Made by a program: the position numbers and the translations under genes | The notes under the pieces: generated by a model | Database searches by the model: none | What the model was told of the DNA's origin: nothing | Seen by the model: the letters and a program-made list of their open reading frames with translations, nothing else | In this document: piece after piece, positions 8,399-17,458 of the stretch | How the letters are laid out: the number at the start of each line of letters is the position of its first letter | Position numbering within the stretch: position 1 is the first letter of the stretch | DNA from: Streptomyces sp. NBC_01454 | Lineage (GTDB): Bacteria; Actinomycetota; Actinomycetes; Streptomycetales; Streptomycetaceae | Assembly (NCBI RefSeq): GCF_036227565.1 | Contig: NZ_CP109460.1 | Coordinates: 1,488,001-1,552,000, forward strand | Length of the DNA stretch: 64,000 bases | Reading direction: 5' to 3'

Positions 8399-9886
8399 TC
8401 AGCGCGGTACGCCGTCGAGCGGCGCCGGGTGTCCGGGCGGGCGCCGCTCGTGCCAGCGCAGATCGTCCTCGAGCTGGGCGGCCAGCGAGATCAGCAGGGG
8501 CTCCGCGTGGGCCGGACCGAGCAGCTGGGCCCCCAGCGGCAGACCGCCGGCGCTGAATCCCGCGGGCACACTCACGCCCGGCCAGCCGAGGACGTTCCAC
8601 GGCCAGGCGTACGGGCAGGCAGCGATCATGGCCTGATCCGTACGCCAGCCGTTGAGCTTGGCGAGGGTGCCGATGCGCGGGGGCGGGGTGGCGGTGGTCG
8701 GCGTCAGCAGGACGTCGTAGGGGCCGAACAGCGCGCCGATGCGGGACTGTTGGCGCCGTTCGACGGCGCGTGCCCGGCGCAGCACGGGGCCGCCCAGCAG
8801 CCGGCCCATCCGCGCCGCTCCCCGGGTACGGCGGTCCAGCAGGGCGCGGTCGGGGACCCGGTCCGCCCACTCCCCCACACCGGCCGTGGCGCGCGGCACG
8901 AAGGCGAGCCCGACCAGCCCGTAGTCCGGTTCGGCCTCCTCGACGAAGTGCCCCAGGCGCGCCAGGGTGTGGGCGAGCCCGGTCACCGCGGCCCGGACAT
9001 CGGGGTGCAGCGGTTTGCGGGTGAAGGTGAGGGCCGCCTTCCAGGACAGCGCGATCCGCAGCCGGCCCGGGTCGCGGCCGGCCGCCTCACGGGCCGCGAT
9101 GGCGGGCGGCCGGTGCAGATCGCCGTCGTGGTTGCCGCTGGCCACGTCCAGCAGCAGCGCCGCGTCCTCGACGGTACGGGCCAGCGGTCCGATGCCGGTG
9201 ATGCCCTGGAAGGACTCGGGGTCCGGCCAGGTGGAGATGCGGCCGCGCTGGGGTTTGATGCCGACGAGATGGGACCAGGCGGCGGGGATGCGGACCGAGC
9301 CGGCGCCGTCGGTGCCGAGCGCGGCCGGCACCAGCCCGGCCGCGACCGCCGCGGCCGAGCCGCCGGACGAGCCGCCCGGGGTGTGGGCGAGGTTCCAGGG
9401 GTTACAGGTGTTGCCGAAGGCCGGGCCCTCGGTGAACGGCCACTGCCCCAGTTCGCAGGCGTTGGTCTTGCCGACGATGATCGCGCCGGCCGCGCGCAGC
9501 CGCCGGACGACCTCGGCGTCGCGCTCCTTGGGCGGGAACTCGCCGGCGCAGCCGAACGCGGTCGGCTCGCCCGCCACATCGGTGTCGTCCTTGACCGCGA
9601 CCGGCACTCCGAGCAGCGGCAGCCGCTCCCCGGCCGCCAGCCTGCGGTCGGCCTCCGCGGCCTCCGCCGGCGCCGCCTCGGCCCGCACCCGCCGGAAGGC
9701 GTTGACCGTGCCCTGGGTGGCCGAGATGCGCTCCAGCGCCCGCCGTACCAGCGCGGTCGAGGTCACCCGCCCTTCGGCCAGCGCCCGCGCCTGCTCGGCG
9801 AGGCCCTCCAACTCCCCGGCCGGTGCACCGGTGTGCCGGGCCGGGGCCGTCCCGGTCTCGCTGTCCTGGCTCTCGTCAACGCTCAC
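8399..9886 (-). CDS. Amidase (amidase-signature family)
   Basis: 495 aa Ser-cisSer-Lys hydrolase. VPVAVKDDTDVAGEP carries the catalytic Lys; TPGGSSGGSAAAVAAGLVP is the Gly/Ser-rich signature with cis-Ser, and GTDGAGSVRIPAAW carries the nucleophile region. GTG start at 9886 preceded by GGAGGG. It converges on the isochorismatase-like gene with only 3 bp between stops. It is a stand-alone amidase rather than GatA because gatB/gatC are absent. A 32-bp palindrome 15-46 bp upstream of the start is a likely operator. The substrate is unknown. Confidence 0.88.
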   Translation of the reverse strand: MSVDESQDSETGTAPARHTGAPAGELEGLAEQARALAEGRVTSTALVRRALERISATQGTVNAFRRVRAEAAPAEAAEADRRLAAGERLPLLGVPVAVKDDTDVAGEPTAFGCAGEFPPKERDAEVVRRLRAAGAIIVGKTNACELGQWPFTEGPAFGNTCNPWNLAHTPGGSSGGSAAAVAAGLVPAALGTDGAGSVRIPAAWSHLVGIKPQRGRISTWPDPESFQGITGIGPLARTVEDAALLLDVASGNHDGDLHRPPAIAAREAAGRDPGRLRIALSWKAALTFTRKPLHPDVRAAVTGLAHTLARLGHFVEEAEPDYGLVGLAFVPRATAGVGEWADRVPDRALLDRRTRGAARMGRLLGGPVLRRARAVERRQQSRIGALFGPYDVLLTPTTATPPPRIGTLAKLNGWRTDQAMIAACPYAWPWNVLGWPGVSVPAGFSAGGLPLGAQLLGPAHAEPLLISLAAQLEDDLRWHERRPPGHPAPLDGVPR

Positions 9887-9900
9887 GCTGCGTGCCCTCC

Positions 9901-9932
9901 CTGGGACCGCTCATTCGAACGAACGGTCCCAG
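9901..9932. promoter_or_regulatory. 32-bp palindromic operator upstream of the amidase
   Basis: Perfect 9-bp arms CTGGGACCG (9901-9909) and CGGTCCCAG (9924-9932) flank a core whose centre is TTCGAA (9914-9919). Only two base pairs in the core are mismatched. It sits just upstream of the amidase ribosome-binding site, so a dimeric (TetR-like) repressor is plausible; no regulator gene adjoins. Confidence 0.6.
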
Positions 9933-10086
9933 GAGGCTAATCGCCACCTCGATCACCATCAACGGTGCCGCGCGGTGCGGCACATCGACGACACACGGAC
10001 GGCACACAGGGGCCGGGCGGGTACCGGTGGTGTGTCGTCCGGGATCCACCGCTCGCGGCGTGGACCGGACGCCCCCGCCGGCGCCG

Positions 10087-11916
10087 TCACTGCGGGTGGA
10101 CGACCATCGCCGAGCCGCCGCCGCGCCGTACCTTCTCGGCCGCGGCCAGCCAGCGGCCGCCCGGCAGCCGCTGGACGCCGGTGGCCGCCCCGATCTCCGG
10201 GTTCTGCTTGAAGGCGTGGCCGAGCGCTTCGAGTTGGGTGCGCAGCGGGCTGTTCCACAGGGCGGGTTCGAGTTCGGTCTGTGCCGCGTTGCGCTGGCTG
10301 GCACGCGGCGCGGCGATGGCGTCGGCCAGCGGCATCCCCCGGTCGAGGTGGTTGACCAGGGTCTGCAGCACGGTGGTGATGATGGTCGCGCCGCCGGGCG
10401 AGCCGAGCGCCACCACCGGCCGGCCGTGCCGCAGCACGATCGTCGGCGAGATGGACGACCGCGGCCGCTTGCCGGGGCCGGGCAGGTTCGGGTCATGGAC
10501 GGCCGGGTCGGCGGGCGCGAAGGAGAAGTCGGTGAGCTCGTTGTTGAGCAGGAAGCCGCGGCCCGGGACGACGATGCCGCTGCCGCCGGTCTGTTCGATG
10601 GTCAGGGTGTAGGCGACGACGTTGCCCCACTTGTCGGCGACGGTCAGATGGGTGGTGTTCTGCCCCTCGTACGTCGTCGGAGCGGCCTTGCCGGCGCTGC
10701 CGCAGGGCGTGGGGTGACGCGGGTCGCCGGGCGCCAGCGGGCTGGTCAGGGCCTTGTCGTCGCGGATCAGGCAGGCCCGGGAGTCGGCGAACCGCTGGGA
10801 GGTGAGGCCCTTGGTCGGTACGTCCTCCTGCGCCGGGTCGCCGACCCAGCGGCCGCGGTCGGCGAAGGCGATCCGGCTCGCCTCCAGGTACCGGTGCAGA
10901 TACTGCTTCTCGCTCAGGTGGGAGAGATCGCTCTTCTCCAGGATGTTGAGCGCCTCGGCGACGGTGGTGCCGCCGGAGGAGGACGGTGCCATGCCGTAGA
11001 CGTCGAGGCCGCGGTAGCGGGTGTGCGTCGGCGCCTGGCTCAGGGCGCGGTAGGCGCGCAGGTCGGCCGTGGTCAGCCTGCCGGGCCGCACCTGGCGGGT
11101 GGAGCCGGGGCGCACCGGCGGTTTGCGGACGGCACGGACGAGGTCGCGGCCCAGCGCGCCGTCGTAGAGCGCGCCGACGCCCTTCGTCGCCAACTTCCCG
11201 TAGGTGTGCGCCAGATCCGGGTTCTTCAGGGTCGAGCCGACGGCCGGCAGCTTGCCGCCGGGAAGGAAGAGGCCGGCGGTCGCCGGGAAGTCCCGGAAGC
11301 GCGCCTCGTTGTCCGCGGTCTGTTGGCGGAAGGTCGCATCGACGGTGAAACCGTCGGCGGCCAGCTTGCGGGCGGGGCCCAGCACCTGGCCCAGGGACCG
11401 GGTGCCCCAGGTGCGCAGCGCGGTGTCCCAGGTGGCGGGGGTGCCCGGGGTGCCGACGCCCAGCCCGCTGGTGACGGCCTGGTCGAAGGGCAGCGGTGTG
11501 CCGTTCTCCAGGAAGAGGTCCTTGCCGGCCGAGCGCGGGGCGGTCTCCCGGCCGTCGAGGGTGCGTATGGAGTGCGACCGGGCGTCGTAGGACACGAAGT
11601 AGCCGCCGCCACCGATGCCGGAGGAGTAGGGCTCGGTGACCCCGAGGGCGGCGGCGGTGGCGACCGCGGCGTCGACGGCGTTGCCGCCCGCCCTGAGCAC
11701 CGAGATGCCGGCGGCGGAGGCGTCCGCGTCGACGCTGGAGACGGCGCCGCCGTAGCCGACGGCGACCGGGGCCTTCTGCGGTGCGGTGGCACGGTGCGGG
11801 GCCGCACGGCCGGGGTGCGGCGGCGCGGCGGAGCCGGCCGCGGCGGGAATCGCCACCATGGAGCCGGCCAGCGCGGCGGCCGCTCCCAGGACGGTGAGGC
11901 GTCGGACTCTGGTCAT
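10087..11916 (-). CDS. ggt: Secreted gamma-glutamyltransferase
   Basis: 609 aa Ntn-hydrolase precursor that cleaves gamma-glutamyl bonds of glutathione-like peptides outside the cell. An N-terminal signal peptide (MTRVRRLTVLGAAAALAG, then AAAGSAAPP) is followed by the large-subunit motifs VLRAGGNAVDAAVA and SSGIGGGGYF. Autoprocessing would occur at the Thr of GQNTTHLTVADKWGN, and SGIVVPGRGFLLNNELTDF follows in the small subunit. ATG 11916 follows TGGAGGAACCCGGT. It is transcribed divergently from the next membrane protein; 23-bp repeats lie between the two genes. Confidence 0.93.
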   Translation of the reverse strand: MTRVRRLTVLGAAAALAGSMVAIPAAAGSAAPPHPGRAAPHRATAPQKAPVAVGYGGAVSSVDADASAAGISVLRAGGNAVDAAVATAAALGVTEPYSSGIGGGGYFVSYDARSHSIRTLDGRETAPRSAGKDLFLENGTPLPFDQAVTSGLGVGTPGTPATWDTALRTWGTRSLGQVLGPARKLAADGFTVDATFRQQTADNEARFRDFPATAGLFLPGGKLPAVGSTLKNPDLAHTYGKLATKGVGALYDGALGRDLVRAVRKPPVRPGSTRQVRPGRLTTADLRAYRALSQAPTHTRYRGLDVYGMAPSSSGGTTVAEALNILEKSDLSHLSEKQYLHRYLEASRIAFADRGRWVGDPAQEDVPTKGLTSQRFADSRACLIRDDKALTSPLAPGDPRHPTPCGSAGKAAPTTYEGQNTTHLTVADKWGNVVAYTLTIEQTGGSGIVVPGRGFLLNNELTDFSFAPADPAVHDPNLPGPGKRPRSSISPTIVLRHGRPVVALGSPGGATIITTVLQTLVNHLDRGMPLADAIAAPRASQRNAAQTELEPALWNSPLRTQLEALGHAFKQNPEIGAATGVQRLPGGRWLAAAEKVRRGGGSAMVVHPQ

Positions 11917-12018
11917 ACCGGGTTCCTCCAGGGGCCTGCGAGGGGCGGCAAGGGGCCGGAGCCTACTCGTGTGCACAGCGCGCCGACAGAGGTGCCGCGG
12001 CGGCGGTACGCCCATGGC

Positions 12019-12077
12019 CGTACGGATCAGCCGCCCGATTGCGTACGCATCAGCTGCCCGTTTGCGTACGGATCCGG
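12019..12077. repeat. 23-bp direct repeats in a divergent intergenic region
   Basis: Two full units (12019-12041 and 12042-12064) and a 13-bp partial (12065-12077), each starting CGTACGSATC. The full units differ at three positions. The period of 23 bp is about two helical turns, so a regulator could sit on one DNA face. Lies between ggt and the gene at 12163. Confidence 0.6.
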
Positions 12078-12162
12078 TAGGCCCGCACGGACCGGGACAA
12101 GCCGCCCCGCCACCCCTCCCGCCCTCGAACACGCACCCGGACTGCCGCTACGCTCCCCGGCC

Positions 12163-12906
12163 ATGGACGACACCCTGCAGCTCCTGACCACCGCGGCCGC
12201 GGCCCTTCTGGTGGGCCTGGCCGCCGGCTGGGCCGTGCGGTCGGCGGCCGTCCGCCGCAAGCTGAGCCGTGAACAGGCGTTCTTCGGGCTGCCGGACGGT
12301 TCGGAGTGCGTCCTGGTCACCCACCGGGACAGCTCCTCGGCGCACTGGAGCATCCCGCGCCATGACGCGCTGGCGCTGCTGGGGCTGGCCGCGGTGGTCG
12401 AGAACTGCGGTGCGCACCCCGAGATCGCTCCGCACGACACCGGGCTGCAGGGCTTCGGCGCACGCACCGAGTTCTGTGTCGGCGACCCGACCGCGCACCG
12501 CAGGCTGGCGGCCCATCTGGCCAATCTGCTGCCGGGGGTCGCGGTGCATCCGGGCGACGAATCCGGCGCGGGCCGCGGCACCTTCACCATCGGCGGCTCG
12601 GCGTACCGGATGGAGCCCGGCGCCGTCGAGTATGTGCTGCTGGCCCGGCTGCGGGCCGGTGAGGGGGACCGTCCGGTGTTCCTGGCGGCCGGCCAGCGCC
12701 CGGTCACCCACCGGGCCGCGGTCCGCCACCTGGTCCGCAACCGGGCCCGACTGGCCCGCAAGCACGGCGCCGAGGGCCAGTTCTGTCTGCTGCTGAAGGT
12801 GGTCAACTCGCAGGCGTACGGGCCCGATGTCGTCGAGCTGGTCGCCGATGTCACCAAGGCCGCGACCGCGGCCGCGGAGCCGAAGGGGCACCGGGCGGCG
12901 GCCTGA
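12163..12906 (+). CDS. Membrane-anchored protein of unknown function
   Basis: 247 aa. One N-terminal hydrophobic helix (LLTTAAAALLVGLAAGWAV) precedes a cytosolic-looking soluble domain rich in His and Arg. I do not recognise the family. Fragments such as CVLVTHRDSSSAHWSIP, EFCVGDPTAHRRLAAHL and QAYGPDVVELVADV look conserved rather than random, codon use is normal, and the C-terminus is Lys/Ala-rich. ATG 12163 is followed closely by the predicted helix; the Shine-Dalgarno is weak. The calcium antiporter gene starts 72 bp downstream on the same strand. Confidence 0.6.
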   Translation: MDDTLQLLTTAAAALLVGLAAGWAVRSAAVRRKLSREQAFFGLPDGSECVLVTHRDSSSAHWSIPRHDALALLGLAAVVENCGAHPEIAPHDTGLQGFGARTEFCVGDPTAHRRLAAHLANLLPGVAVHPGDESGAGRGTFTIGGSAYRMEPGAVEYVLLARLRAGEGDRPVFLAAGQRPVTHRAAVRHLVRNRARLARKHGAEGQFCLLLKVVNSQAYGPDVVELVADVTKAATAAAEPKGHRAAA

Positions 12907-12978
12907 GAGCGGCGCGCGGTCGCCCGGCGGGCCGTCCGGGGGGGGCAGCCGCCCGGCCGGTCTGCGAGGCTCGGAGGC

Positions 12979-14079
12979 ATGATCGCCGGTCTCCGTTCGT
13001 CCCTCCTGCGCTGGAACGTCGCCCTCCCGGTGCTGGCCGTGGTGCTGCTGGCGCTGACCTGGGGCCTGACGCTGCCGGTGTGGCTGGTGGTGCTGGTGTC
13101 GTGCTTCCTGGCCGGGGCGGTGCTGGCCGCGGTGCACCACGCGGAGGTGATCGCGCACCGGGTGGGCGAGCCGTTCGGGTCGCTGGTGCTGGCGGTCGCG
13201 GTGACCGTCATCGAGGTGGCGCTGATCGTCACACTGATGGCCGACGGCGGCGTCAAGAGCGCCGGACTGGCCCGGGACACCGTCTTCGCGGCCGTGATGA
13301 TCACCTGCAACGGCATCGTCGGACTGTCGCTGCTGGTCGGCTCGCTGAAGCGCCGGGTGGCCGTCTTCAACGCCGAGGGCACGGGGGCGGCACTGGCGAC
13401 GGTCGCCACGGTGGCCGGACTGAGCCTGGTCCTGCCGACGTTCACCACCAGCACGCCGGGGCCGCGGTTCTCCGCTCCGCAGCTGGCGTTCGCCGCGCTG
13501 GCCGCGCTGATCCTCTACGGCCTGTTCGTGGCCACCCAGACGGTCCGGCACCGGGACTACTTCCTGCCGGTGACCAGCTCCGGCGAGGTGATCGAGGGGG
13601 CCGACCATGCCGATCCGCCCCCCGCACGGGCCGCGCTGGCCAGCCTCGGGCTGCTGGCGCTGGCGCTGATCGCGGTGGTCGGCCTGGCCAAGGCGGTGTC
13701 CCCCACCATCGAGTCGGGGGTGGCTGCGGCCGGGCTGCCGTCGTCCGCCGTGGGCATCGTGATCGCGCTGCTGGTGCTGCTGCCGGAGACCCTCGCGGCG
13801 GTCCGCGCGGCGCACCGCGACCGGGTCCAGACCAGTCTGAATCTGGCTCTCGGCTCGGCGATGGCCAGCATCGGGCTGACCATCCCCGCGGTCGCCCTGG
13901 CCACCGTCTGGCTGCCGGTTCCCCTGGTCCTGGGGCTCGGCGCGAGCCATATGGTGCTGCTCGCGCTGACCGTGGTCGTCGGCACCCTCACGGTCGTTCC
14001 CGGCCGGGCCACCCCGTTGCAGGGTGGTGTCCATCTGGCCCTGCTGGCCGCGTACATCGTGCTGGCCGTCAGCCCGTGA
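12979..14079 (+). CDS. chaA: Calcium:proton antiporter (ChaA/CaCA family)
   Basis: 366 aa integral membrane protein with about 11 hydrophobic segments. The first alpha-repeat contains AHRVGEPFGSLVLAVAVTVIEVALI, including the conserved Glu, and the second contains VLLPETLAAVRAAHRDRVQTSLNLALGSAMASIG, the paired acidic motif of cation/Ca2+ exchangers. It would expel Ca2+ (and possibly Na+ or K+) against H+. The ATG at 12979 follows CGGAGGC. It converges on a KimA-like K+ importer, giving a small cation homeostasis cluster. Confidence 0.88.
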   Translation: MIAGLRSSLLRWNVALPVLAVVLLALTWGLTLPVWLVVLVSCFLAGAVLAAVHHAEVIAHRVGEPFGSLVLAVAVTVIEVALIVTLMADGGVKSAGLARDTVFAAVMITCNGIVGLSLLVGSLKRRVAVFNAEGTGAALATVATVAGLSLVLPTFTTSTPGPRFSAPQLAFAALAALILYGLFVATQTVRHRDYFLPVTSSGEVIEGADHADPPPARAALASLGLLALALIAVVGLAKAVSPTIESGVAAAGLPSSAVGIVIALLVLLPETLAAVRAAHRDRVQTSLNLALGSAMASIGLTIPAVALATVWLPVPLVLGLGASHMVLLALTVVVGTLTVVPGRATPLQGGVHLALLAAYIVLAVSP

Positions 14080-14083
14080 GGCG

Positions 14084-14115
14084 CACCGGCCGTCCGGGCC
14101 GGGAGGTGGCCGGTG
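14084..14115. terminator. Terminator hairpin between convergent transporter genes
   Basis: CACCGGCC (14084-14091) pairs with GGCCGGTG (14108-14115) around a 16-nt loop, 5 bp after the chaA stop and 20 bp before the kimA-like stop. GC-rich with no T-run; bidirectional use is inferred. Confidence 0.5.
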
Positions 14116-14134
14116 GGCCCGGCCCGGGAGGTGG

Positions 14135-16063
14135 CTACCGGCCCCCCGGCGCCCCGCCCGACAGCCGGTAGGGCACGTTGATCACGGTCACCCCCGGGCT
14201 GAACAGCAGCCGGACCCTGAGCCGCAGGGCGCTCTGGTTGTGCAGCGGCTGCTCCCACCAGCGGCTGACGATGTGTTCGGGCAGCACGACCGTGACCGCG
14301 CCGCCCGGATGCCGCCGGCAGACGTCCAGGACGTGGTCGAGCACCGGCCGGGTGTAGTCCCGGTAGGGCGAGCTGAGCACCTGGAGCGGTACGTCGATGC
14401 CATGGGCGTCCCACTGCGCGTGCAGAGCGCGCACCTCGTCCGGATCGACCGCGACGGTCAGCGCGTCCAGGGCGGTGGGACGCATCGCCCGGGCGTAGCC
14501 GAGGGCCTTGAGCGCGGGTGCGTCCAGGGCGTTGACCAGCACCATCACATAGCTGCCGGCCGGCTCCCAGGGCCGGGCACCGGGCGAGGCCGTCAGCTCC
14601 CGTTCGACCCGCCGGTAGTGCCGGTGCACCGACCGCATCCCCGTGAACAGCAGCGGCATGGCGATCACCACGATCCACGCGCCGTGCACGAACTTGGTGA
14701 TCAGGACGATGACCAGGACCACCCCGGTGAGCACCGCACCGCATGCGTTGATCGCCTGGGAGCGCCGGTGCCGCCGCCGTTCCCGCCGCGGCAGCCCGGG
14801 TTCCGCCAGTGCGGACCGCCAGTGCCGGACCATCCCGGTCTGGGAGAGCGTGAAGGAGACGAAGACGCCGATGATGTAGAGCTGGATGAGGCGGGTGAGT
14901 TGGGCGTCGAACAGGACGATCAGCCCGATCGCGGCCAGCGCGAGCAGGATGATGCCGTTGGAGAACACCAGCCGGTCGCCTCGGTTGCGCAGCTGCCGGG
15001 GCAAAAAGCGGTCCGACGCAAGGATCGACGCCAGCATCGGGAAGCCGTTGAAGGCCGTGTTGGCGGCGAGGATCAGCACCCCCGCCGTGAAGGCCTGCAG
15101 CAGATAGAAGAGGGTGTCGGCGCCGCCGAAGCTGGTGCGGGCGATCTGGGCGAGCGCGGTGGGCATCGTGGTGTCCGGCGGCAGTCCCAGGTCAATGGGC
15201 TGCGCCGCGACATGGACGTCGTAGAGCATCGCCAGGACGGTGATCCCGCTGAACATGGTGACGGAGAAGAACCCCATGATCAGCAGCGTGGTGGCGGCAT
15301 TGCGGCTCTTGGGCCGGCGGAAGGCGGGCACGCCGTTGCTGATCGCCTCGACGCCGGTCAGCGCGGTGCAGCCGGAGGCGAACGCCCGCATCCCCAGCAG
15401 GACCAGCGCCAGTCCGGAGTAGCCCGACACGGCGTGCAGCGGCAGATCCGCGGACTCGGCCCGGAGGGTCGCGCCGGTGGCCATCCGTACCGCCGCGCAC
15501 CCGAACATCAGATAGACGAAGAAGACGAATCCGTAGGTGGGGACGGCGAAGACGCGCCCCGACTCCCGTACGCCGCGCAGATTCATCAGCGCCAGCAGCG
15601 CCACGAACCCCACGGACAGCGCCACGTCATGGCCGCCCAGCGACGGAATCGCGGAGGTGATCGCGGCAACGCCGGACACCACGGACACCGCGACGGTCAG
15701 CACATAGTCCACCAGCAGCGCGCTGGCCGCGGTCAGTGCGGCGTTCCGGCCGAGGTTGCGCGCGCTGACGATGTAGGCGCCGCCGCCCCCGGGATAGGCG
15801 TAACAGGTCTGCCGGTAGGACGCCACGACGACCACCAGCACCAGCACGATGGCGGCCGCGGCGTACCAGGTCAACGAGAGCAGGGCGACCCCGCCGAGGC
15901 CGGCCACCAGCAGGATTTCCTCGGTGGCGTAGGCGACCGAGGACAGCGGGTCGCTGCAGAAGATCGGGAGCGCGAGCCGCTTGGGCAGCAGCGTCTCGCC
16001 GAGCCGCGCACTGTCCAGTGGACGGCCCACCATCATCCGCTTCGGCAGGGAGAAATGGCTCAT
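14135..16063 (-). CDS. kimA: KimA-like high-affinity potassium importer (APC superfamily)
   Basis: 642 aa, about 12 membrane helices plus a C-terminal cytosolic domain. Hallmarks remembered from Bacillus KimA (YdaO) are present: CSDPLSSVAYATEEILL, SYRQTCYAYPGGGGAYIVS, SGCTALTGVEAISNGVPAF and, at the end, PLHNQSALRLRVRLLF. KimA is a K+/H+ symporter inhibited by c-di-AMP through its C-terminal domain, so that control is plausible here. ATG 16063 has only a weak ribosome-binding site; a second in-frame ATG ten codons later is an alternative. No c-di-AMP riboswitch was recognised in the 180 bp upstream. Confidence 0.85.
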   Translation of the reverse strand: MSHFSLPKRMMVGRPLDSARLGETLLPKRLALPIFCSDPLSSVAYATEEILLVAGLGGVALLSLTWYAAAAIVLVLVVVVASYRQTCYAYPGGGGAYIVSARNLGRNAALTAASALLVDYVLTVAVSVVSGVAAITSAIPSLGGHDVALSVGFVALLALMNLRGVRESGRVFAVPTYGFVFFVYLMFGCAAVRMATGATLRAESADLPLHAVSGYSGLALVLLGMRAFASGCTALTGVEAISNGVPAFRRPKSRNAATTLLIMGFFSVTMFSGITVLAMLYDVHVAAQPIDLGLPPDTTMPTALAQIARTSFGGADTLFYLLQAFTAGVLILAANTAFNGFPMLASILASDRFLPRQLRNRGDRLVFSNGIILLALAAIGLIVLFDAQLTRLIQLYIIGVFVSFTLSQTGMVRHWRSALAEPGLPRRERRRHRRSQAINACGAVLTGVVLVIVLITKFVHGAWIVVIAMPLLFTGMRSVHRHYRRVERELTASPGARPWEPAGSYVMVLVNALDAPALKALGYARAMRPTALDALTVAVDPDEVRALHAQWDAHGIDVPLQVLSSPYRDYTRPVLDHVLDVCRRHPGGAVTVVLPEHIVSRWWEQPLHNQSALRLRVRLLFSPGVTVINVPYRLSGGAPGGR

Positions 16064-16245
16064 AGGCGGACAAGCTAGGGGCCGCCCGGCGAGGGGCCGG
16101 GGAGGCTCGCGGAGCCGTGCCGCGGTGCGGGCGACGGTGCGGGCGACGGCGGCCGGCCCGGCCGTGCGGGCCGATCGGGTACGGAACCCGCCCGCCGCGG
16201 TGTCGCTCCCGCGGCCCCCGGAGGGCGCGTGAGAGCACGTGAAGG

Positions 16246-17109
16246 GTGACATCCGATGAGCACACAAGTGGCCGGCGGGCGTGGTTCAAGGCCGCGCTCG
16301 TGCTCGGTGCGCTCTCCGCCGGCCGCCTGCTGTTCCCGTCCGGAGCCGCGGAGAGGGGCGGCCCGCACCGCACCGGCCCGCCGGCGCCCCGTGCCGCCGG
16401 CGCCGGGCCCCGGCAGAGCGCCGGGCGACCCGCCACGGGCGGCGTCCCGGACGGCTACCGGCTGCGCCCGATGGCCGGCGAGACCTCCCGTTCCGGTCCG
16501 GGTGCCTCGCCGCCGCACCCCGATGTCGCCTTCACGCTGTCCGCCGGCCGCCGCGAGGTCTTCCTCACCTTCGACGACGGGCCGCACCCCCGCCACACCC
16601 CCGAGATCCTGCGGATCCTGCACCGCCACGGTGCCCGTGCCACGTTCTTCGTCATCGGGGAGAACGCCGTCGCCTTCCCGGGCCTGTTGCAGGTCATCGC
16701 CGACGAGGGGCACGCCGTCGGCAACCACACCTGGACCCATCCGCAGCTCACCACGCTGCCGCCGGGCGCCGTCCGCAGCGAACTCGGCCGCACCAGCAGC
16801 CTGATCGAGGACGTCCTCGGCAGCGCCCCGGACCTGGCTCGCGCCCCGTACGGAGCGTGGGACGACCCGTCGCTGAGCATCTGCAACGACCTGGGCATGT
16901 CACCCGTCGGCTGGGCGGTCGACTCACAGGACTGGACGACTCCCGGTGCCGGGATCATCGCCGACACCGTCCTGGACGAGGTCCGTCCCGGCGCGATCGT
17001 CCTGTCGCACGACGGCGGCGGCGAGCGCGCCCAGACCGTCCAGGCGCTGGAGTGGTATCTGCCACGCCTGCTGGACGACGGCTTCCGTCCGCTCCGCATC
17101 GAGCCGTGA
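16246..17109 (+). CDS. Polysaccharide deacetylase (NodB domain), exported
   Basis: 287 aa. N-terminus GRRAWFKAALVLGALSAG is a Tat-like signal with paired arginines. After a Pro/Gly-rich linker comes the NodB domain: FLTFDDGPHP (catalytic Asp110 and metal Asp111), HTWTHPQL (metal His pair), RAPYGAWDD and SHDGGG. It deacetylates an N-acetylated polysaccharide, most likely peptidoglycan or a chitin-like polymer, outside the membrane. Start GTG 16246 is the most upstream reasonable start and keeps the twin-arginine motif. Divergent from the kimA-like gene. Confidence 0.87.
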   Translation: MTSDEHTSGRRAWFKAALVLGALSAGRLLFPSGAAERGGPHRTGPPAPRAAGAGPRQSAGRPATGGVPDGYRLRPMAGETSRSGPGASPPHPDVAFTLSAGRREVFLTFDDGPHPRHTPEILRILHRHGARATFFVIGENAVAFPGLLQVIADEGHAVGNHTWTHPQLTTLPPGAVRSELGRTSSLIEDVLGSAPDLARAPYGAWDDPSLSICNDLGMSPVGWAVDSQDWTTPGAGIIADTVLDEVRPGAIVLSHDGGGERAQTVQALEWYLPRLLDDGFRPLRIEP

Positions 17110-17458
17110 CGCCCCGGCCCCCGACGGCGGCCGCACGGGGGGTGAGGTCCCCGCCGGCCGGTGCTGCCGGCCGGCCACGGCGACCGGCGGCGAAGGGTGA
17201 GAGCCGTCACCCGGCATGCCGGAAGCTCACCCCATGGTTTATCGTTCAATTGGAAGCGGGGCCGCACGACGGTGCCCGAGGGCCCTTCCCCCGGGAAGCC
17301 GGCCCACCACCGCGCGGCAGGAACGCCGGCAGCCGCCGGCATCCCGCACCCCCGAGCCGCCCCGGCCGAATTCCCCCGTTCGGCCGGGGCTTCCCCTTTC
17401 CCGGCACGTCCCGGCGTCTCCGACGCCGCTCGGCTTTCCCCGGCTCCCCCGGCTTCGC
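17110..17458. other. Non-coding gap between convergent genes
   Basis: 349 bp between the deacetylase and SDR stops. Apart from the hairpin at 17359-17390 I see no gene, repeat or RNA signature. Confidence 0.5.
17359..17390. terminator. Strong hairpin terminator
   Basis: A perfect 12-bp stem (GCCCCGGCCGAA, 17359-17370, with TTCGGCCGGGGC, 17379-17390) and 8-nt loop, followed on the plus strand by a C/T-rich tract (TTCCCCTTTCC). It fits termination of the deacetylase transcript and probably also the convergent SDR. Confidence 0.7.

Noticed and set aside
14024..16078. 684-codon plus-strand open frame opposite the kimA-like gene
   Set aside because: His/Gln/Arg/Gly-rich with no motif; it mirrors the membrane protein on the other strand.
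16124..16147. 12-bp direct duplication GGTGCGGGCGAC upstream of the kimA-like gene
   Set aside because: Only two copies in very GC-rich sequence; likely chance.
16064..16245. c-di-AMP (ydaO) riboswitch before the kimA-like gene
   Set aside because: Bacillus kimA has one, but none of the conserved core could be matched here.
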